NCBI RefSeq assembly: GCF_003590095.1
Contig: NC_039483.1
Coordinates: 4,154,001 to 4,218,000 of the forward strand
Direction of reading: 5' to 3'
Length of the DNA: 64,000 nucleotides
Origin: Trichoplusia ni
Lineage: Eukaryota; Arthropoda; Insecta; Lepidoptera; Noctuidae
The position numbers were made by a program, and so were the translations under genes. How positions within the stretch are numbered: the first letter of the stretch is position 1; the number at the start of each line of letters is the position of its first letter. Below, piece by piece: positions 43,570-56,331 of this stretch. The notes beneath the pieces are model-generated. The model worked only from the letters and a program-made list of their open reading frames with translations, searched no databases and was not told where the DNA came from.

Positions 43570-44664
43570 ATGCTTACTTTATATTATTTAATGAAAAACT
43601 CGAAAACACAAGCCAAACTAAGTGCAAGCGAGTATTACAGTATTTTGAATGAAAGTAAACGTTTTAAATTAAAAGGAGGTTCCGTAGCAAAGTGTCGAAT
43701 TTGTTTACAAGAAGGTTCTTTTCCAATATACGGAAGCAAAGATACCGATCTCTATTTAGAAGTCATACAAAACGTTGGTGACGTTCACGTAAGTGAGGAC
43801 GATGATTACCCTAAACATTTATGTGAGATATGCCACGACTTTATTAAAGGCGCAATATTATTTAAAAAGGTGGCCAAGGAATCTGATAACATTCTGAAAC
43901 AATCAGTGAAAGAAGAAACTGTTTACGACCAGACATCTGATGTAGATACCCAAGAGTTGAGCGACAGCAGCACATGCGACACAGTACGACCTCGGAAATG
44001 GGGTAATAACCACCTTTTCTCTCAACTCTCACTTAAGAAAGTCAAAGTGGAGAGAGGAGGTAGAGTAAACAATTATGCACCCAAAGTCACATGCAAAATT
44101 TGTAATAAAGTCATAAATAGGTCATACATTAAAGAACACATGACCATGCATGACCCTGATCACAAGAAATTTGTATGTGATGTATGTGGCAAGTCATTCA
44201 GGCTGAGATGTGCTTACCACAACCATAGTCTAAGACATAGAAAAGACTTTCCTTTCAAATGCCAATTCTGTCCATACCGAGGAAAATATTCTGAGCTACT
44301 CAAAAACCATATGCGAACACATACTGGGGACTACAGATACATGTGCACGGAATGTCCAGCCCGATTCCTCTTTAAGAGTAACTTGAACAAGCACATGTTG
44401 AAACATAAAGAGCCTCAATTCAAGTGTGATGCCTGTAAAAGAGCCTTCCATACAAAATTGATGCTACAAAGGCATTTTGATTCTGATCATTTGGGGATTA
44501 AGAACCATGTGTGCAATCTGTGTGGGAAAGCATTTGGGTATAGAAATGCTATGATGAAACATCAGAGACATGTGCATAAGAGGGAGAAATTGATGTTTGG
44601 AAGAATGCCTGCATACTTAGCAGCCGAGCATAGAGTTCAGGATTTAGGGCAGGATGACTCCTGA
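43570..44664 (+). CDS. ZAD/C2H2 zinc-finger protein C, six fingers
   Basis: Intronless, 364 residues. The ZAD domain uses C42, C45, C85 and C88. An alternative start is the second methionine (MKN at residue 8). The linker carries acidic and basic patches, including a VKVERGG segment. Six fingers follow: CKICNKV, CDVCGKSF, CQFCPYRG, CTECPARF, CDACKRAF, CNLCGKAF. The linkers HTGDYRYM and DHLGIKNHVC are nearly the same as in gene B. The tail KREKLMFGRMPAYLAAEH carries the shared motif. AATAAA lies near 44773. Confidence 0.93.
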   Translation: MLTLYYLMKNSKTQAKLSASEYYSILNESKRFKLKGGSVAKCRICLQEGSFPIYGSKDTDLYLEVIQNVGDVHVSEDDDYPKHLCEICHDFIKGAILFKKVAKESDNILKQSVKEETVYDQTSDVDTQELSDSSTCDTVRPRKWGNNHLFSQLSLKKVKVERGGRVNNYAPKVTCKICNKVINRSYIKEHMTMHDPDHKKFVCDVCGKSFRLRCAYHNHSLRHRKDFPFKCQFCPYRGKYSELLKNHMRTHTGDYRYMCTECPARFLFKSNLNKHMLKHKEPQFKCDACKRAFHTKLMLQRHFDSDHLGIKNHVCNLCGKAFGYRNAMMKHQRHVHKREKLMFGRMPAYLAAEHRVQDLGQDDS

Positions 44665-45389
44665 ACCCTTAAAAATAAACCTGTAATCATTATTACACTA
44701 TATTATTAAAGTGTATTGTAGTTGCTCTTTATATTTAGTAATAATGTAAGTATTAAAAACTTTTAATATCTGCCAATAAATCTATAATATACCTGGAATA
44801 CTGCCTTTAATTGTTTAAAAATTAAGTGTCAAGCTAGCATGAAAATAACGATAAAATGTTGTAATCAATACAATATTGTAGAACTCTGTCTACAAAATTT
44901 GGATTTAATACCAAATTTGACCCAAAATACCTATGCTTCTGTAGATATATTTTTGTAGGACTGACCAGCACTTTTGCTAGTTATGAATAAAAACTTCCAA
45001 AATATCACGTTTGTAGAAACATGTGAACCATGAAGATATTTCTTGAAAAACGTCTTCCGCACCAAATAATTATAATTAGTGAGTCGCGGGGGTATCATAA
45101 AAAATCATTAAAGGACACTCAGACTTCGTGTATCAAAAGGAATGCTTTCCTACGCGGGAATCGAACCCGCGTCACGCGCAGTGGGTTCAGCGCTGTGACC
45201 TCGATCTCTCGGCTACCCGTGCAGTCTACGATGAGTTGTTTTAGTTTCATGTTCTACACCCAAAGAGTACTTAAACCTATACTGATGATTGATACACACT
45301 TAATGAACAAAATAATATATTTGAATAAGCTTTACCTTCCGAGTAAATAATTTTCATCCTACTTTACTGGTACCAGGCTGGGATCAATT
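44665..45389. other. Spacer after gene C containing a tRNA-like sequence
   Basis: AT-rich intergenic DNA. Apart from polyadenylation signals near its start, its only recognisable content is the minus-strand tRNA-like sequence at 45147-45223. Confidence 0.5.
45147..45223 (-). ncRNA. tRNA-like sequence with Pol III boxes, not a standard tRNA
   Basis: On the minus strand it has a box A-like GTAGCCGAGAGATCGAGG. It also has a perfect T arm (GCGGG-TTCGATT-CCCGC) containing a consensus box B, and a TTTT terminator about 12 bases after its end. GTCAC and GTGAC pair around the anticodon region, giving an over-long arm. The 7-base ends (GCACGGG and GTAGGAA) do not form an acceptor stem. It is most likely a tRNA-derived repeat or tRNA pseudogene; a Pol III transcript is possible. 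Confidence 0.5.
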
Positions 45390-46250
45390 TATTTATTTAT
45401 TTTAATCAATTACAACGGTGAAAAACCAATTACAGCAATTAAAAAATATACATTATACAAATTAAAACATTAAACAAATTAGAATATAAATAAAAAAAAA
45501 CATAAAAACAAAACACATAAATTTATCTCACAGTACTTCAGGCATACCGACAAAATCTTCGGCCATACATCCGCAAACAGATCAGCTGTTGGATTAAGAT
45601 CCAAGAGATTATTAAGCACAGCTAGAGTGCGTGGGATTGGCGACTTAGCACGTGCCACCGTACGACATGCAGGCACGGCAAAGAGTCTGTGCTTTTTGCC
45701 CCTGCAGTATTTATCTGGGACATAAAAGCGCGCCAGCTCCTTTAGCAGATCAGGAGCATCGATAGTACCACGGAGTGTCTTACAAGCTATTGCAAGCTGA
45801 TCTCGTGCTCGCCTTACGTTCAGCGAGTTATAACCGAGGCAGCCCAGTAGGAATTTAGACGGATAGAGATATGGATAGTACCCGTATTCTTGCTTATATA
45901 GGTGCCTAAGGAAGGCCTTTTGGACTTTTTCTAATAAAAGTGCATAGGTACTTTCATGTGGATTCCACACACACGAGCTGGTTTCCAGCTTACTACGTAC
46001 GAGTGCATTGAAAACTATTTTCTTAGAATGATCAGTACGAAAATCACGGCAGTTGCGAAGAACAAAGCCTAACCTTTGGTAGGATTGTTTAGCTACCGAG
46101 ACCATATGATCGTGGAAGGTAAGCTTTCGATCAAATGTGACTCCCAGGTCTTTCATGGCTGTAGACTTCGTGATAGCAGTATTGTTTAAATGATATTCAA
46201 AGTTATTGTCAATATATTTGTTTGAAATTAAACATGTTTCCACCATCTAT
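45390..46250 (-). mobile_element. 5'-truncated non-LTR retrotransposon (jockey/CR1-like)
   Basis: The minus-strand frame 46246-45479 gives 255 residues matching the C-terminal end of LINE reverse transcriptases. It has the family segment MKDLGVTFDRKLTFHDHM, then the thumb and C-terminal region with YQRLGFVLRNC and SSCVWNPHE. The 3' end is AT-rich, with TTTATTTATTTATTT-type repeats near 45389 on the plus strand. The endonuclease and most of the reverse transcriptase are missing, as expected from 5' truncation on insertion. The frame is otherwise open, so the insertion is fairly young. The hydrophobic last residues (LCVLFLCFFLFIF) are probably read-through of the A/T-rich tail. It lies between zinc-finger genes C and D. 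Confidence 0.8.
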
Positions 46251-46420
46251 ATATTTTTTTTAGGGTAATTCATAGACTAGTATTTATTTACGCCAGACGT
46301 TACGTAGTAAAGCCAAAGCCCATATATGGAAAGAAAAAAAAGTAAAAGTCAGCTGTTTGCGTTTGTATCATATGTCACTTTGCAATTGTAAACAAAGCGA
46401 TCGGCTTGTAATTCAAAGTA

Positions 46421-47491
46421 ATGTCCGGATCTTATTTCATGTTAAAATTTCTAGAAGGTAGTTTCAAAGCTCAACAACAAAACCTAAATAAACTATATCC
46501 ATCAACTAGCTATAACATGGATGAAAATACAAACAGTGGTAATAATAAATGTAGGATTTGCTTGAAAGATGCTACTATTTTAATTTATCCTTCTATGTCA
46601 AGACTTGATATCGCGGAATCGATACGAACGTTTGCCGGCATTGAAATAAGCGAGACTGATGTCCATTCTAAGCATCTATGCAAATCCTGCTACAATTTCC
46701 TTCAAAATGCGACAATATTCCGACAGTTGGCTCAGGACACAGACAAGTTTCTGCGTCAACTATCATCTCACAATTCCGACGAAGATTTAGATAATAGAGC
46801 AGATGGCAAAGCAACTTGTACCGATGATCAAAAATCACTGATATACACTTGTAAACTGTGCAAGACAAATTTTCCAACATTCACTGAATTACTGGCACAC
46901 AAAAATACGCACAAGAAAGTGCGCGTTCAGTGTCCGGTGTGCTTTCGTCTATTAACAGCCCATTCGTATAAGAAACATCTGGCTAGACATCAATCAGCAT
47001 CACATCTAGTCTGTGATGTATGTGGTAAGTTGTACCGCAAAGACAACTTGGTCAGACATCTGCAACTTCACAGCTTTGAATTACCATATGAATGTCAGGA
47101 ATGTCCATATAGGGGAAGATTTATGGAATCTCTCAAGATTCATATGAGAACACATACCGGGGATAAACCATTTTCTTGTAATAAATGTGAGTTGAGGTTT
47201 CTGACACGCAGCAATCTCAACAGACATCTTTTGACTCATAATAAGGATAAACCTTTTAAGTGTGTTGAGTGTGAGAGAGGGTTTTATTCTAAGAGGGATA
47301 TGGATGTCCATTATAAGTCAGATCATGCAGGCCTGAAGGAGTTCTGTTGCAGGCTTTGTGGCAATAAGTATAGCACTAGAAAAGCTCTAATGAGGCATGA
47401 GCTGAGAGTTCACAAAAGAGATAAAATGGCAAAAGGTCGGATGCCTTTGTACCTGCAAGCTGAATATCAGAAATGTACTGAAACTACTTGA
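46421..47491 (+). CDS. ZAD/C2H2 zinc-finger protein D, seven fingers
   Basis: Intronless, 356 residues. The ZAD domain uses C44, C47, C87 and C90, after an extension starting MSGSYFMLKFLEGSFKAQ that resembles the start of gene B. Seven fingers follow: CKLCKTNF, CPVCFRLL, CDVCGKLY, CQECPYRG, CNKCELRF, CVECERGF, CRLCGNKY. The first is absent from B and C. The tail HKRDKMAKGRMPLYLQAEY carries the cluster motif. AATAAA near 47532 is a likely polyadenylation signal. It is the most diverged of the three short paralogues. Confidence 0.93.
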   Translation: MSGSYFMLKFLEGSFKAQQQNLNKLYPSTSYNMDENTNSGNNKCRICLKDATILIYPSMSRLDIAESIRTFAGIEISETDVHSKHLCKSCYNFLQNATIFRQLAQDTDKFLRQLSSHNSDEDLDNRADGKATCTDDQKSLIYTCKLCKTNFPTFTELLAHKNTHKKVRVQCPVCFRLLTAHSYKKHLARHQSASHLVCDVCGKLYRKDNLVRHLQLHSFELPYECQECPYRGRFMESLKIHMRTHTGDKPFSCNKCELRFLTRSNLNRHLLTHNKDKPFKCVECERGFYSKRDMDVHYKSDHAGLKEFCCRLCGNKYSTRKALMRHELRVHKRDKMAKGRMPLYLQAEYQKCTETT

Positions 47492-49507
47492 TAGTGCAAC
47501 TGTAAGTAAGGCCTTAAGTCAAATAATAGAAAATAAAATTTAGTCACTATGTTCATGTTGCTGTAATTCTAAGATTGGAACTTTGTATATATTTCTATAT
47601 TTTTTTAGTTATTGAGGGGTGCAATGCAAGAGAAACAACTTTCTTTAAGTAATATTTTATTATTTTCATAACTAGTCAAGTGTTTATCAAAAATGACTGT
47701 ATTAAATTTAATCTCAAAACTTGAATATAAATACATTTGGCTGACTTTGAATGAATAAACTGTAATGAATACTGAAAAGAATACCTTTTTATTTAATTTT
47801 AATATTAAATTGTACGACTAGAATGTTTTACAGATCAATAAATAGTATTGCAATAACATTTGGTCATATAGGTATACATAAAAGACAACACTAAGTACAC
47901 ATCTAAATAAAATCACACTCACATTAATATAAATCTTTGGTGTAACATTTCTACTGAACAATGGAAGATCTGATAGTAACTATTATGTATACATATCTAA
48001 ATAAAGGCCACATTATCACTTATGTTACACTTATCGGATGGATACAAACAACGGGAAAGGCTTCTGTGGTCTCCTAAAATTACAATGTTTCTTATGTTAC
48101 AATACTGGCTAATAACTCTTTTTTTTTTAAGTTACAATGCCAAACTGTTTACCATACATCAACCAGTGAAATAGAATGAATGATGCTGTAATTTGAATAG
48201 ATTAATTTAATTATTAATGGTACAATGAAAATATGTAAGAAATGTTTAAAAGTGCAAAATAAAGTGATGATTGTATAACAATTATACTGACTAGAAGTTT
48301 CTTTCCTAAATTAGTTAACATTTAAATATATTATTTGTTTTACACACATATTTGATTACAATATAAATCTTTAGTTTGTAAATACACAGTCTTGTAATAT
48401 AAGTAACAAAATACATTTCATAATATTTTGATTTGAGATACAAAATAGTCACTAAAGTCAGGCCAATACAAACCCTTAAATTGAGTCTTCAACAATTTTT
48501 ATTAGCTTTCTTGGTGACAACATACAGGGTGCTTACCTTACAAAAATTGTGTGTAGGTCATGTGACATTCCTTAGCTTTTATGTTTTAGTTTAATGAATG
48601 GTAAGTGTGATTGCACTGGCCCAACTATAGTGACAAATATACTCAATTTACACCACATATTAAGATTTAGAATTTGTTGAATTATTAAAAATTAATTGTG
48701 CAATAAAATGCATTAAAAAAATTAAGCAACATCAAAAATTTGGTATACTTTAACACTACAGTAAAATATAACATAGTAAGTATATTCATTTAGTAACTAT
48801 AAATAGGGGTATATAACATTTTTTGTAACTATTTAAATGTATATAAGTAACTTTCAATATTATAATCAGTTTCTAAATATCCAGCTGATTTTTATTAAAT
48901 AGTTTAAATTGTAATGAAAGCAATATAATGATTAAATTTCGAGGCTCAAATGCATAAAAAAATATTCAAGTGGGTAATAACTCACACTAAAGTGTTTTAA
49001 AACCACTCATAAGGAAATGTGATTATAATTATTGCATAGCAGCATAAACCCTTTATATGAGGGCTAGCATTAGCCCAAATAATATACGAGCAATATTCAT
49101 CATTGCTTTAAAAAAAAGTTTGTTTGAAAAAAGTATTTATGTTTTTTTTTTAATATGTAGTGATTTCTATTACCTAATTTGGCTCATTTCATTACAAACT
49201 TTAATTCGATTTTACTGGTATTCAAATGATCATCGATTTTATGAAGGCACTACTAGATGTTTTTTTTATTCTTATCCATGTATTAGTATTTTTAGTACTC
49301 TATGGATTTTATTAAAATGTTATGAGTTTAATGAATAATTGTTATATTACATTAATTATTTGTCACTGAAAGGCAGTAGTATACCTAGTATATTAGTAAA
49401 ATATTCTTTGGACTTCCATATCTCTTGTACTTAAATACTGTATATCATAAAATATTATTTAATTTCTTGCCAAATTTTGTGCTTAAGGCACTCAGCCACT
49501 GGACATT
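47492..49507. other. Intergenic region, no gene seen
   Basis: About 2 kb of AT-rich DNA between gene D and the 3' end of the TMEM216-like gene, probably including both 3' untranslated regions. No repeat family or coding exon was recognised. Confidence 0.5.
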
Positions 49508-50055
49508 TTAGTCATAGGAAGGTCCTCGGCAAAGAGACACAATGAACATGGATGCAAATACAAACTCTAAGGTTTGTATACACAGCATGAGAGTACACCA
49601 GATGTACTCTATTCTAAGCACCACAACTTGGAAGATGAGGAGGTACAGGACCCCCATTATAGATGGCACTGTCAGCAGCACTGAGAATAACACTGGTATG
49701 TCTGAAAAAAAAAAAAAAACCTTCATAACCCATATCAAAATGCACTTAACAATTTAAAAACAAAAGTTATAGACATATTGTATAGGATTGTTGAGAAATA
49801 CATCAATTTACATTTACCTTTTTCACTCAGACTTCCTTTACGCCCTAATATAAGACGGGCAGCTTCAATAACGAACAATCCTATAAGAACTCCATAGTCT
49901 CGCCCCAGTTTCGTTGGATCCTTTTCCACATCATACTTCTCAATAATCAAAACTGATTTCAGTATAAGAGTGCCTAGCTCACACGTAGCGAACAGACCAA
50001 AATAAAACGAGTTAATATACAGAAGAATTTCGTACGCTAAGCTCGAATTAACCAT
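49508..50055 (-). CDS. TMEM216-like ciliary transition-zone membrane protein
   Basis: Two exons on the minus strand, 50055-49818 and 49701-49508 (donor AAG|GTAAAT, acceptor TTTTCAG), give 143 residues, the same size class as vertebrate TMEM216 (about 145). There are four hydrophobic segments. The family-like stretches are LAYEILLYINSFYFGLF, a VFVIEAARLILGRKG-type segment (here LFVIEAARLILGRKGSL), and FSVLLTVPSIMGVLYLLI with VLRIEYIW after it. TMEM216 and its relatives TMEM17 and TMEM80 act in the MKS module at the base of cilia; in insects this would matter in sensory neurons and sperm (family knowledge). The assignment to TMEM216 rather than TMEM80 is tentative. Confidence 0.8.
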
Positions 50056-53000
50056 TTTAACTTTACTTATTTGATTAGCTCGGTCACTTAATTATTAAAA
50101 ACAAAGGAACATCCATAGGCACATTTGAAGAAGACTTAAATATGATTTTGTTTTCACACAACAAGTATACTTAGATTAATAGAAACAAGGAACACGCTCT
50201 AGCGAGAAATTAATTTATAAATAGAACTCCAACCAAAGTAAAATAAAACGACGAATGAACAGTCCACTGATAAAAACTGACAGTGACAACTTGACCTATA
50301 TTCGGAATCATTGCCATTATATGAAACGAGTGCCTTTATATTACATCAGCTGATTTAAAGATTTGATTGAAAGAAATATAATCTAGTCATATAGTCAAAA
50401 ATCATATTCATTAAAACTAATAATACATCATTGAATTTACATTAAAAAATAGCTATTACATTTCTTTAACCAATATGGGCTTGGCTGTCATTCAAGATAA
50501 AGTTCGTATTTTAAATGGCAATACAATATTAAGTGCAACGAACGACGCGAGCGGGGGTGGTTGTGCTGCACGTGTTTTTGAATTCTACTGTAATGCAGTT
50601 ATTATGAATAAAAAACTTTAATATATCTTTTAAAAGTGTTAAGTTTACGTTAATATTTTATTGTTGTTGTGCCTGCATAGTATGTTTTGGTAAGTGTTAA
50701 TAATTGAGTGTTATGATAACCACGCGCTCAGTAGGGCACATTTACTGATCGTCTTTGGAGTCTTTTAGAGTGAATTTGTTTTTTTTTTCGTCTGGAAGTT
50801 TGTTGTTATTTTAACCGCTAGTCAAGGTATGTTAATTGTAATATTTGTGAAGTTAAGTGCTGCTGTAGATTGGTAATAGAGCGAGATTTTGTCTTATCAT
50901 TGCAAGAATGCGGCTCAAGCCCATAGTTATCTTTTTTAGAAGTGAACGGTTTACAATTTTCTCGGTGTGGGTCAATGCACACAGATAAAAGCTTTGGAAA
51001 GTCGTGTTCTTGTTCTTATTGATTCTTATTTGTGTTATTTCTTAGTCTTAAGAAAGAACTGCCTAGTAAATAAAACGAAAATAAAGTTTGGAAGTCAGTA
51101 TTAATTTATTCATATTGTTCATGGCATTTGTTTATATATTTTTATTTTTTTACTTGAATATTATTCATAGAAACAAATATGATTTACTAAGAATCAATTG
51201 TTACAGTTGTTTTACTAAAGGAATTATTTACACCACTTAGTTTTAAAGTTTCATTGTCAAGTTGTTAACTAAGAAATAACCTCAAACAAATCAATACACA
51301 GAATGTTTTTAACAATTAATATCAATTTTAATATCAAAAACAATTTTTACCAGTAATAATATTCACTATCTTAATTTTATAAAATTAAACAAGAATATTA
51401 CCATTTCATAAAAAGTAAAACAAATATTCAAAACAGTTGAGCATAAATAAATAAATAAATGCAACCATAGATCATGAAATATTTAAATCACTTTTTTAAT
51501 GCAAAGACATGGTCAGTCGCACATCCTGCCTATTATGTTTAGTTTACACAATGAGCCAAGTGACTCATATTCATAATAATGGCTTTCTTTGAAACTTTGA
51601 CACTAATAATTTATTTAAAGACACAAGTATGTACTTAAATGTTTTATTACATTAGTTTAAATTCAAATTAAAGACATTGGTCATGCCAAGTAAAGAATAT
51701 TGGCTAAGTTTATTTAATTATAATTTAGCATGAAATATTATGTTTATGTCTATGGACATTACAGGATTTGTTTTTTTATGTTTGTTTTTTTTTTTGCAAA
51801 ATATTTAAAGCATTGATATTATTATTTAGGTATGTTGCGGATATGACACTGCATTATATTACTATCAATGGCCTTACTAATATCAATATCTACATCATTA
51901 AAATGAGATAAAGAGATTTTATTTTATTATCAAGATAATTGTTGGGTAGTGACATAGATTACAATATTTAAATATAAGTAGATACAAGCAGACACTAATA
52001 TCAAATAAAATATAGAACACAAATGTTTTGGAATCCGCTTAAATGGAGTATTGTTTCATTATTGAGGTTTGGAATGTCAACCCAATGTATGCAAGTACAT
52101 ACATTGACACCAGTTAGATGTTTCGTCTTTTTTTATAATTTTCTGTTTATACTTTGTAGCCAACATAAAGGGTTTTACGAAAAAACATCTTAGTGGCTAG
52201 AACATACATATAAGTAGAAATAAATTGTTGTCACCATAACTTTTGTTAGAGAACATTAGAGCAGAATTCAAACCTGACAATGTGTAATATCCGATTTCTC
52301 GATCGAATTATAATCAGTTTAGTCCTTTGTCAAATCTAATAATCGCGACTGTTATTCGTTCTTCACGAAACTCAGAAACAAACACACAAACAGATTTGAC
52401 AAATGTTTGTGTTAATGAACGTTTGAGAATCCGTCTGTAAACATATGCCTCTGAATAGTCAATCAACTACAGCTTCATTAAAATTATTGATAAAGTAATG
52501 AACCACACGACTAAGACCTTGACCCGTCGCGATCCCATTAAGATATAATGCGACAAAATTTGTGCAGTCGCGTACAAAACAGAGCTAACGATAACGCGAT
52601 TTAGCTGGCCACATTTTTAATGAAATCACTGTTTATTTAACATTTTTATTAATTTACTGTTTTTATGAATACACTGAAAGTTGACTAACACCGACACCAT
52701 AAACTTCACAATTGATAGATTACACGGCCGAACACACACAGGCCGGGCTGTAATTAAAAGCACGACGTTCGAAGAAGGTTTTGCTTACTTATTTAAAACT
52801 TTTTAAAGTAATAATTAATCGCGATACACAATAAGTCAGTCGCTATTACAATATTATAAGCTTTTATATGTAAACAACAATCTAACAAACAATTTACTTT
52901 TTTTCGTTGGTTTTAACTTTTATACAATGCGAAGACTTTAAATTCAGTTCCTGCAGATTTATACTGTGTCTTTAAAGGTAAATGAATGGGATCCAAACTA

Positions 53001-56000
53001 GGACAACTGTAGGAAGGGTTGTCAGTTGCAACTCGCTTCGAGATACTTTGAAAGAAGTCTTACGGCGGTTCTTTGAACGTCTACTTCAAAAGCAGCTTTA
53101 CAATGTAGACAAATAGTGTACGTTGAGGCTAGTATACTTTCAAAGCTTGGTAAAGTTGAAATAGAGTTAAGATCGGCCGTACAACTTGATTCAGTCAGAT
53201 TTTATTAAAACTTTATGTTTGGGTAAGAAAAAAGCCTACCTACTGAACTTATACCCTCCTACTGAAGTTATATAAGATGGGGGTAAATTCAAACATATTT
53301 GGATGAAGGATCTCAAATATTTCATTAATTATGCGAAACTTGATTTTAATAAGCAAATGCATCCAAAACCCGCGATGTATTCTTTGTTAATTTAATTAAA
53401 GTAATTCCCTTTTGTCTTTCCTCTATTGCTTACAAAAATATTTTGCCTAAACATATTTGCCTCATTAAAATGACTGAGATACCCCGCAATATTTGCGTAT
53501 GAGCTCTGCAGTCCGTGGGAGGTAATTTGTCTTTACGATACATTCCAGTAACTATTTATAAGACTAGTATTTGCACGCGAATACATCTGTGGCATTTTGA
53601 AAATGTTGAATCATCTTAGTAGTATTGAATGAGAATATCCTGTGAATGGTATAATAATAGTTTGCAGTAACGCCTGATGGGTAGAAGAAAAATATACAAG
53701 CAAGATCCCCGTGTCGTACTGTCAATTTATATTTTGTGAAACAATTCAATCGATCTAATCTGTTTTTTTTTTTACAACAAAGTTAAAATCTCTTTATTTG
53801 TGATCTGACGAACTAAATATTTTTTTGTCACACCCAGTTATCTTCCCCTTTGCGTTTGCTGGTTGCTTTTCTCGCGTGTATGTAGGTTGTCGCAGCTTAT
53901 ATCTTTCGTGGAGTAGAATCTTAAACGAAATCCATTATCCGAATTTTATCTATTCATCTAGTCATGTAGATTAACCATGATTTAACATATTAGGGCAGAC
54001 AGGCATATTTCCTTTTACCGTACTACTTCAGAAGGTTTCAGGAGGTTAATGATTTCCATGTAATAGTAGTAATGTAAAAAAAGCTACATGTCTCTTTTTC
54101 TAAATCTTTTCATCGTTTTACAAAAGCGACAAAAAAACAAACATACAAATCAAATAACTCTTACTACACAGTCGTATAATGTGCGCCTGAGTGGACTAAT
54201 AAACATGGCATCACACGTCAGGTCAACGGCCAATTGTAAATGATTCAATCAACAGCATATATGAGCTGTATTGAATTTAGCTGATAAGTAACTATGCTGC
54301 AATTGTATTACGGTGTCAATTTTAGTTTACCTGTACTTTGACTGTTGTTATTGCAGTTTTGTATGCGAAATCAGTTTAAGTTTAAGCCTCAAGGTCCAAT
54401 TCGCAGATTATGTGGTAGGTTTTTAATTTTTGTAGGTAAGTCTGTGTTATCATTTTTGGTATTGGATTCGAGGTTGTAATGATAATTATAATGAATAAGA
54501 CTACATTATAGCTATTTAATTAGTCTGAGCTGTTCCCTCTCAAAACCACACTACTATTAAAAAGAAAGTTTTTGAGAATATTAATGGGTATGTATGAAAA
54601 CGTAATAATATCTTTACTGTTGAGCTACTAAGAACAATTCTAATTATGTTGGTTGCCATGAGAATCAATACCTACGTATAAAGCGTAAATAGACCATAGT
54701 TTTTACATTGCTCGGAATTCCTCGCTATCGTAGTACAACAGACCTCACGCCACAAGAAAACGATAACACAAAAAAAGAACTTTAACGCGTTGCAATAAAG
54801 GTGCTGTCAATTTCTCCAATGCTAATATACTTAAGAAGTTGATTGTACCAAAAGACCTTGTTAAAAAATGATAAAACGCCACTAACACTGATCTTTTGTT
54901 TATTCATATCTAGAATTGACTGTTATCACCCAAGATAAAGCTATTAATTAAGGCTGGCTACCGAATTTATAATGTTTTGTTTAGGCATTTCTGGGTGGCT
55001 CGGAGATCAACGTACTGTCTTGATAATACAAGGTTAAGGGTCGAAAACGTGTCTTTTATCGGTGTGTTCTGATACACTATTATATCTGTAGTTTTATACA
55101 AGCGACTCCTTGGGAGTGGTTTAATTTTTTTCGCTTTTCCACTTTCATTTAGCCAGTTTTATTTTTATGAATATACTCGAGAGGAAACGGGTAGTGTCAG
55201 ACTCTTACTACAGGAGTTTTTTTAATGCCATCAAAGCTAAAAACTGGCTCTTAATAATAGAGAGGTGGAGCTAATTTCATTACTAATTATTTATACCTTT
55301 ATATCTTAAAAAATAAAGGAACATGTGGTAAAGATTATGAAATTATTGTTTAGAGAAATTTTATCTTGATTGACGGTTATGGAGCACGTTACATACAAAT
55401 TTTAATCTACGATAAACACACGGAAACTCGTATTAGATAATTATGAACTCTTGAATGCATTTTCTGTATAAAATGTGTCAAGGAAAACTTAATATTTCGA
55501 TAAGGAACAGTTAGTTTTACTTCTTCTGAAAGTAAGTTTTGTAATGCCGTCATTGGCGCCGTTTACAAATGTTGTTTTTATTCTATCAAAACATAATTAA
55601 CTCTCTTTTAAGGCGTGTCATCGCATTCAGATGAAAACCTTCCTCTGTACTTAGTTCGTATATTCGAAAATATTCCGATTTGATCAATGTTATCCTGAAT
55701 CTTGTACCAAAAATAGCTCATCTTGCCGTGCATCGCAAAACATTGCACTGCACTTGATACTTCAATTTCGATCTTCAGTATTCAGAGGCTTGAATCATCA
55801 CGTGTACATTCGCCGCCACATTTATTCAGTTGTGATTAGAATTACTTGACTCACACTAAGGGCAAGGTTTAAAAATATGTTGGACTTGATCGAACTAAAA
55901 TCTCCTCGGTGCCTGCCTTTGCCGGGGCTGCAAGATCGCTCACTCTCGGCTTGGTTCCGGCCTATCATCTCTTTTTAGTATAGTAAAGATTCAGACGTTA

Positions 56001-56159
56001 CATCGAGTTCTGTAAGTCACGCGACTTACTAGAGCTTCCATTACGATCGTATGCCACCAGATAGGCTGTATTTAACTGTTAAATTACGCATTTCCTATAA
56101 AATACCCTTTTTAAAGCCGAAAGTATATCTCCATCTTAACAGTCCCATTTCTTTTACAG
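50056..56159. other. Non-coding region, possible 5' exon near 50826
   Basis: About 6 kb, AT-rich. Near 50540-50580 there is a short GC-rich patch (GACGCGAGCGGGGGTGG), and GTCAAG|GTATGT gives a plausible donor at 50827. Together these could mark a promoter and an untranslated first exon of the gene that starts coding at 56241. The rest would then be its first intron. I recognise no repeat family or coding exon here. Confidence 0.35.
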
Positions 56160-56331
56160 ACGCAGTCGTCGTTAGCGCCGACAAAGAACACAGATGCACG
56201 TATCATATTTATGATATTAGTGGAGCATTCGTGACCAGCCATGGAGATGTCGCACACGGGAGGGGCGGAGGCCGAGAGCCTGCTGCGGCCTGAGAGGAAC
56301 GCTGTCGTCATGCCCGGACAGAGACAAGGAC
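56160..56331 (+). CDS. First coding exon of an unrecognised gene (right copy)
   Basis: Identical to 97-268: acceptor TTTTACAG ending at 56159, start codon at 56241 with an in-frame TGA at 56232, and donor GTAAGT at 56332. It encodes 30 residues (MEMSHTGGAEAESLLRPERN onward) plus one base. No downstream exon is recognised before the end of the window, so the following intron exceeds 7.6 kb. A long first intron and a short first coding exon are common in insect regulatory genes, but I do not name this one. Confidence 0.6.
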
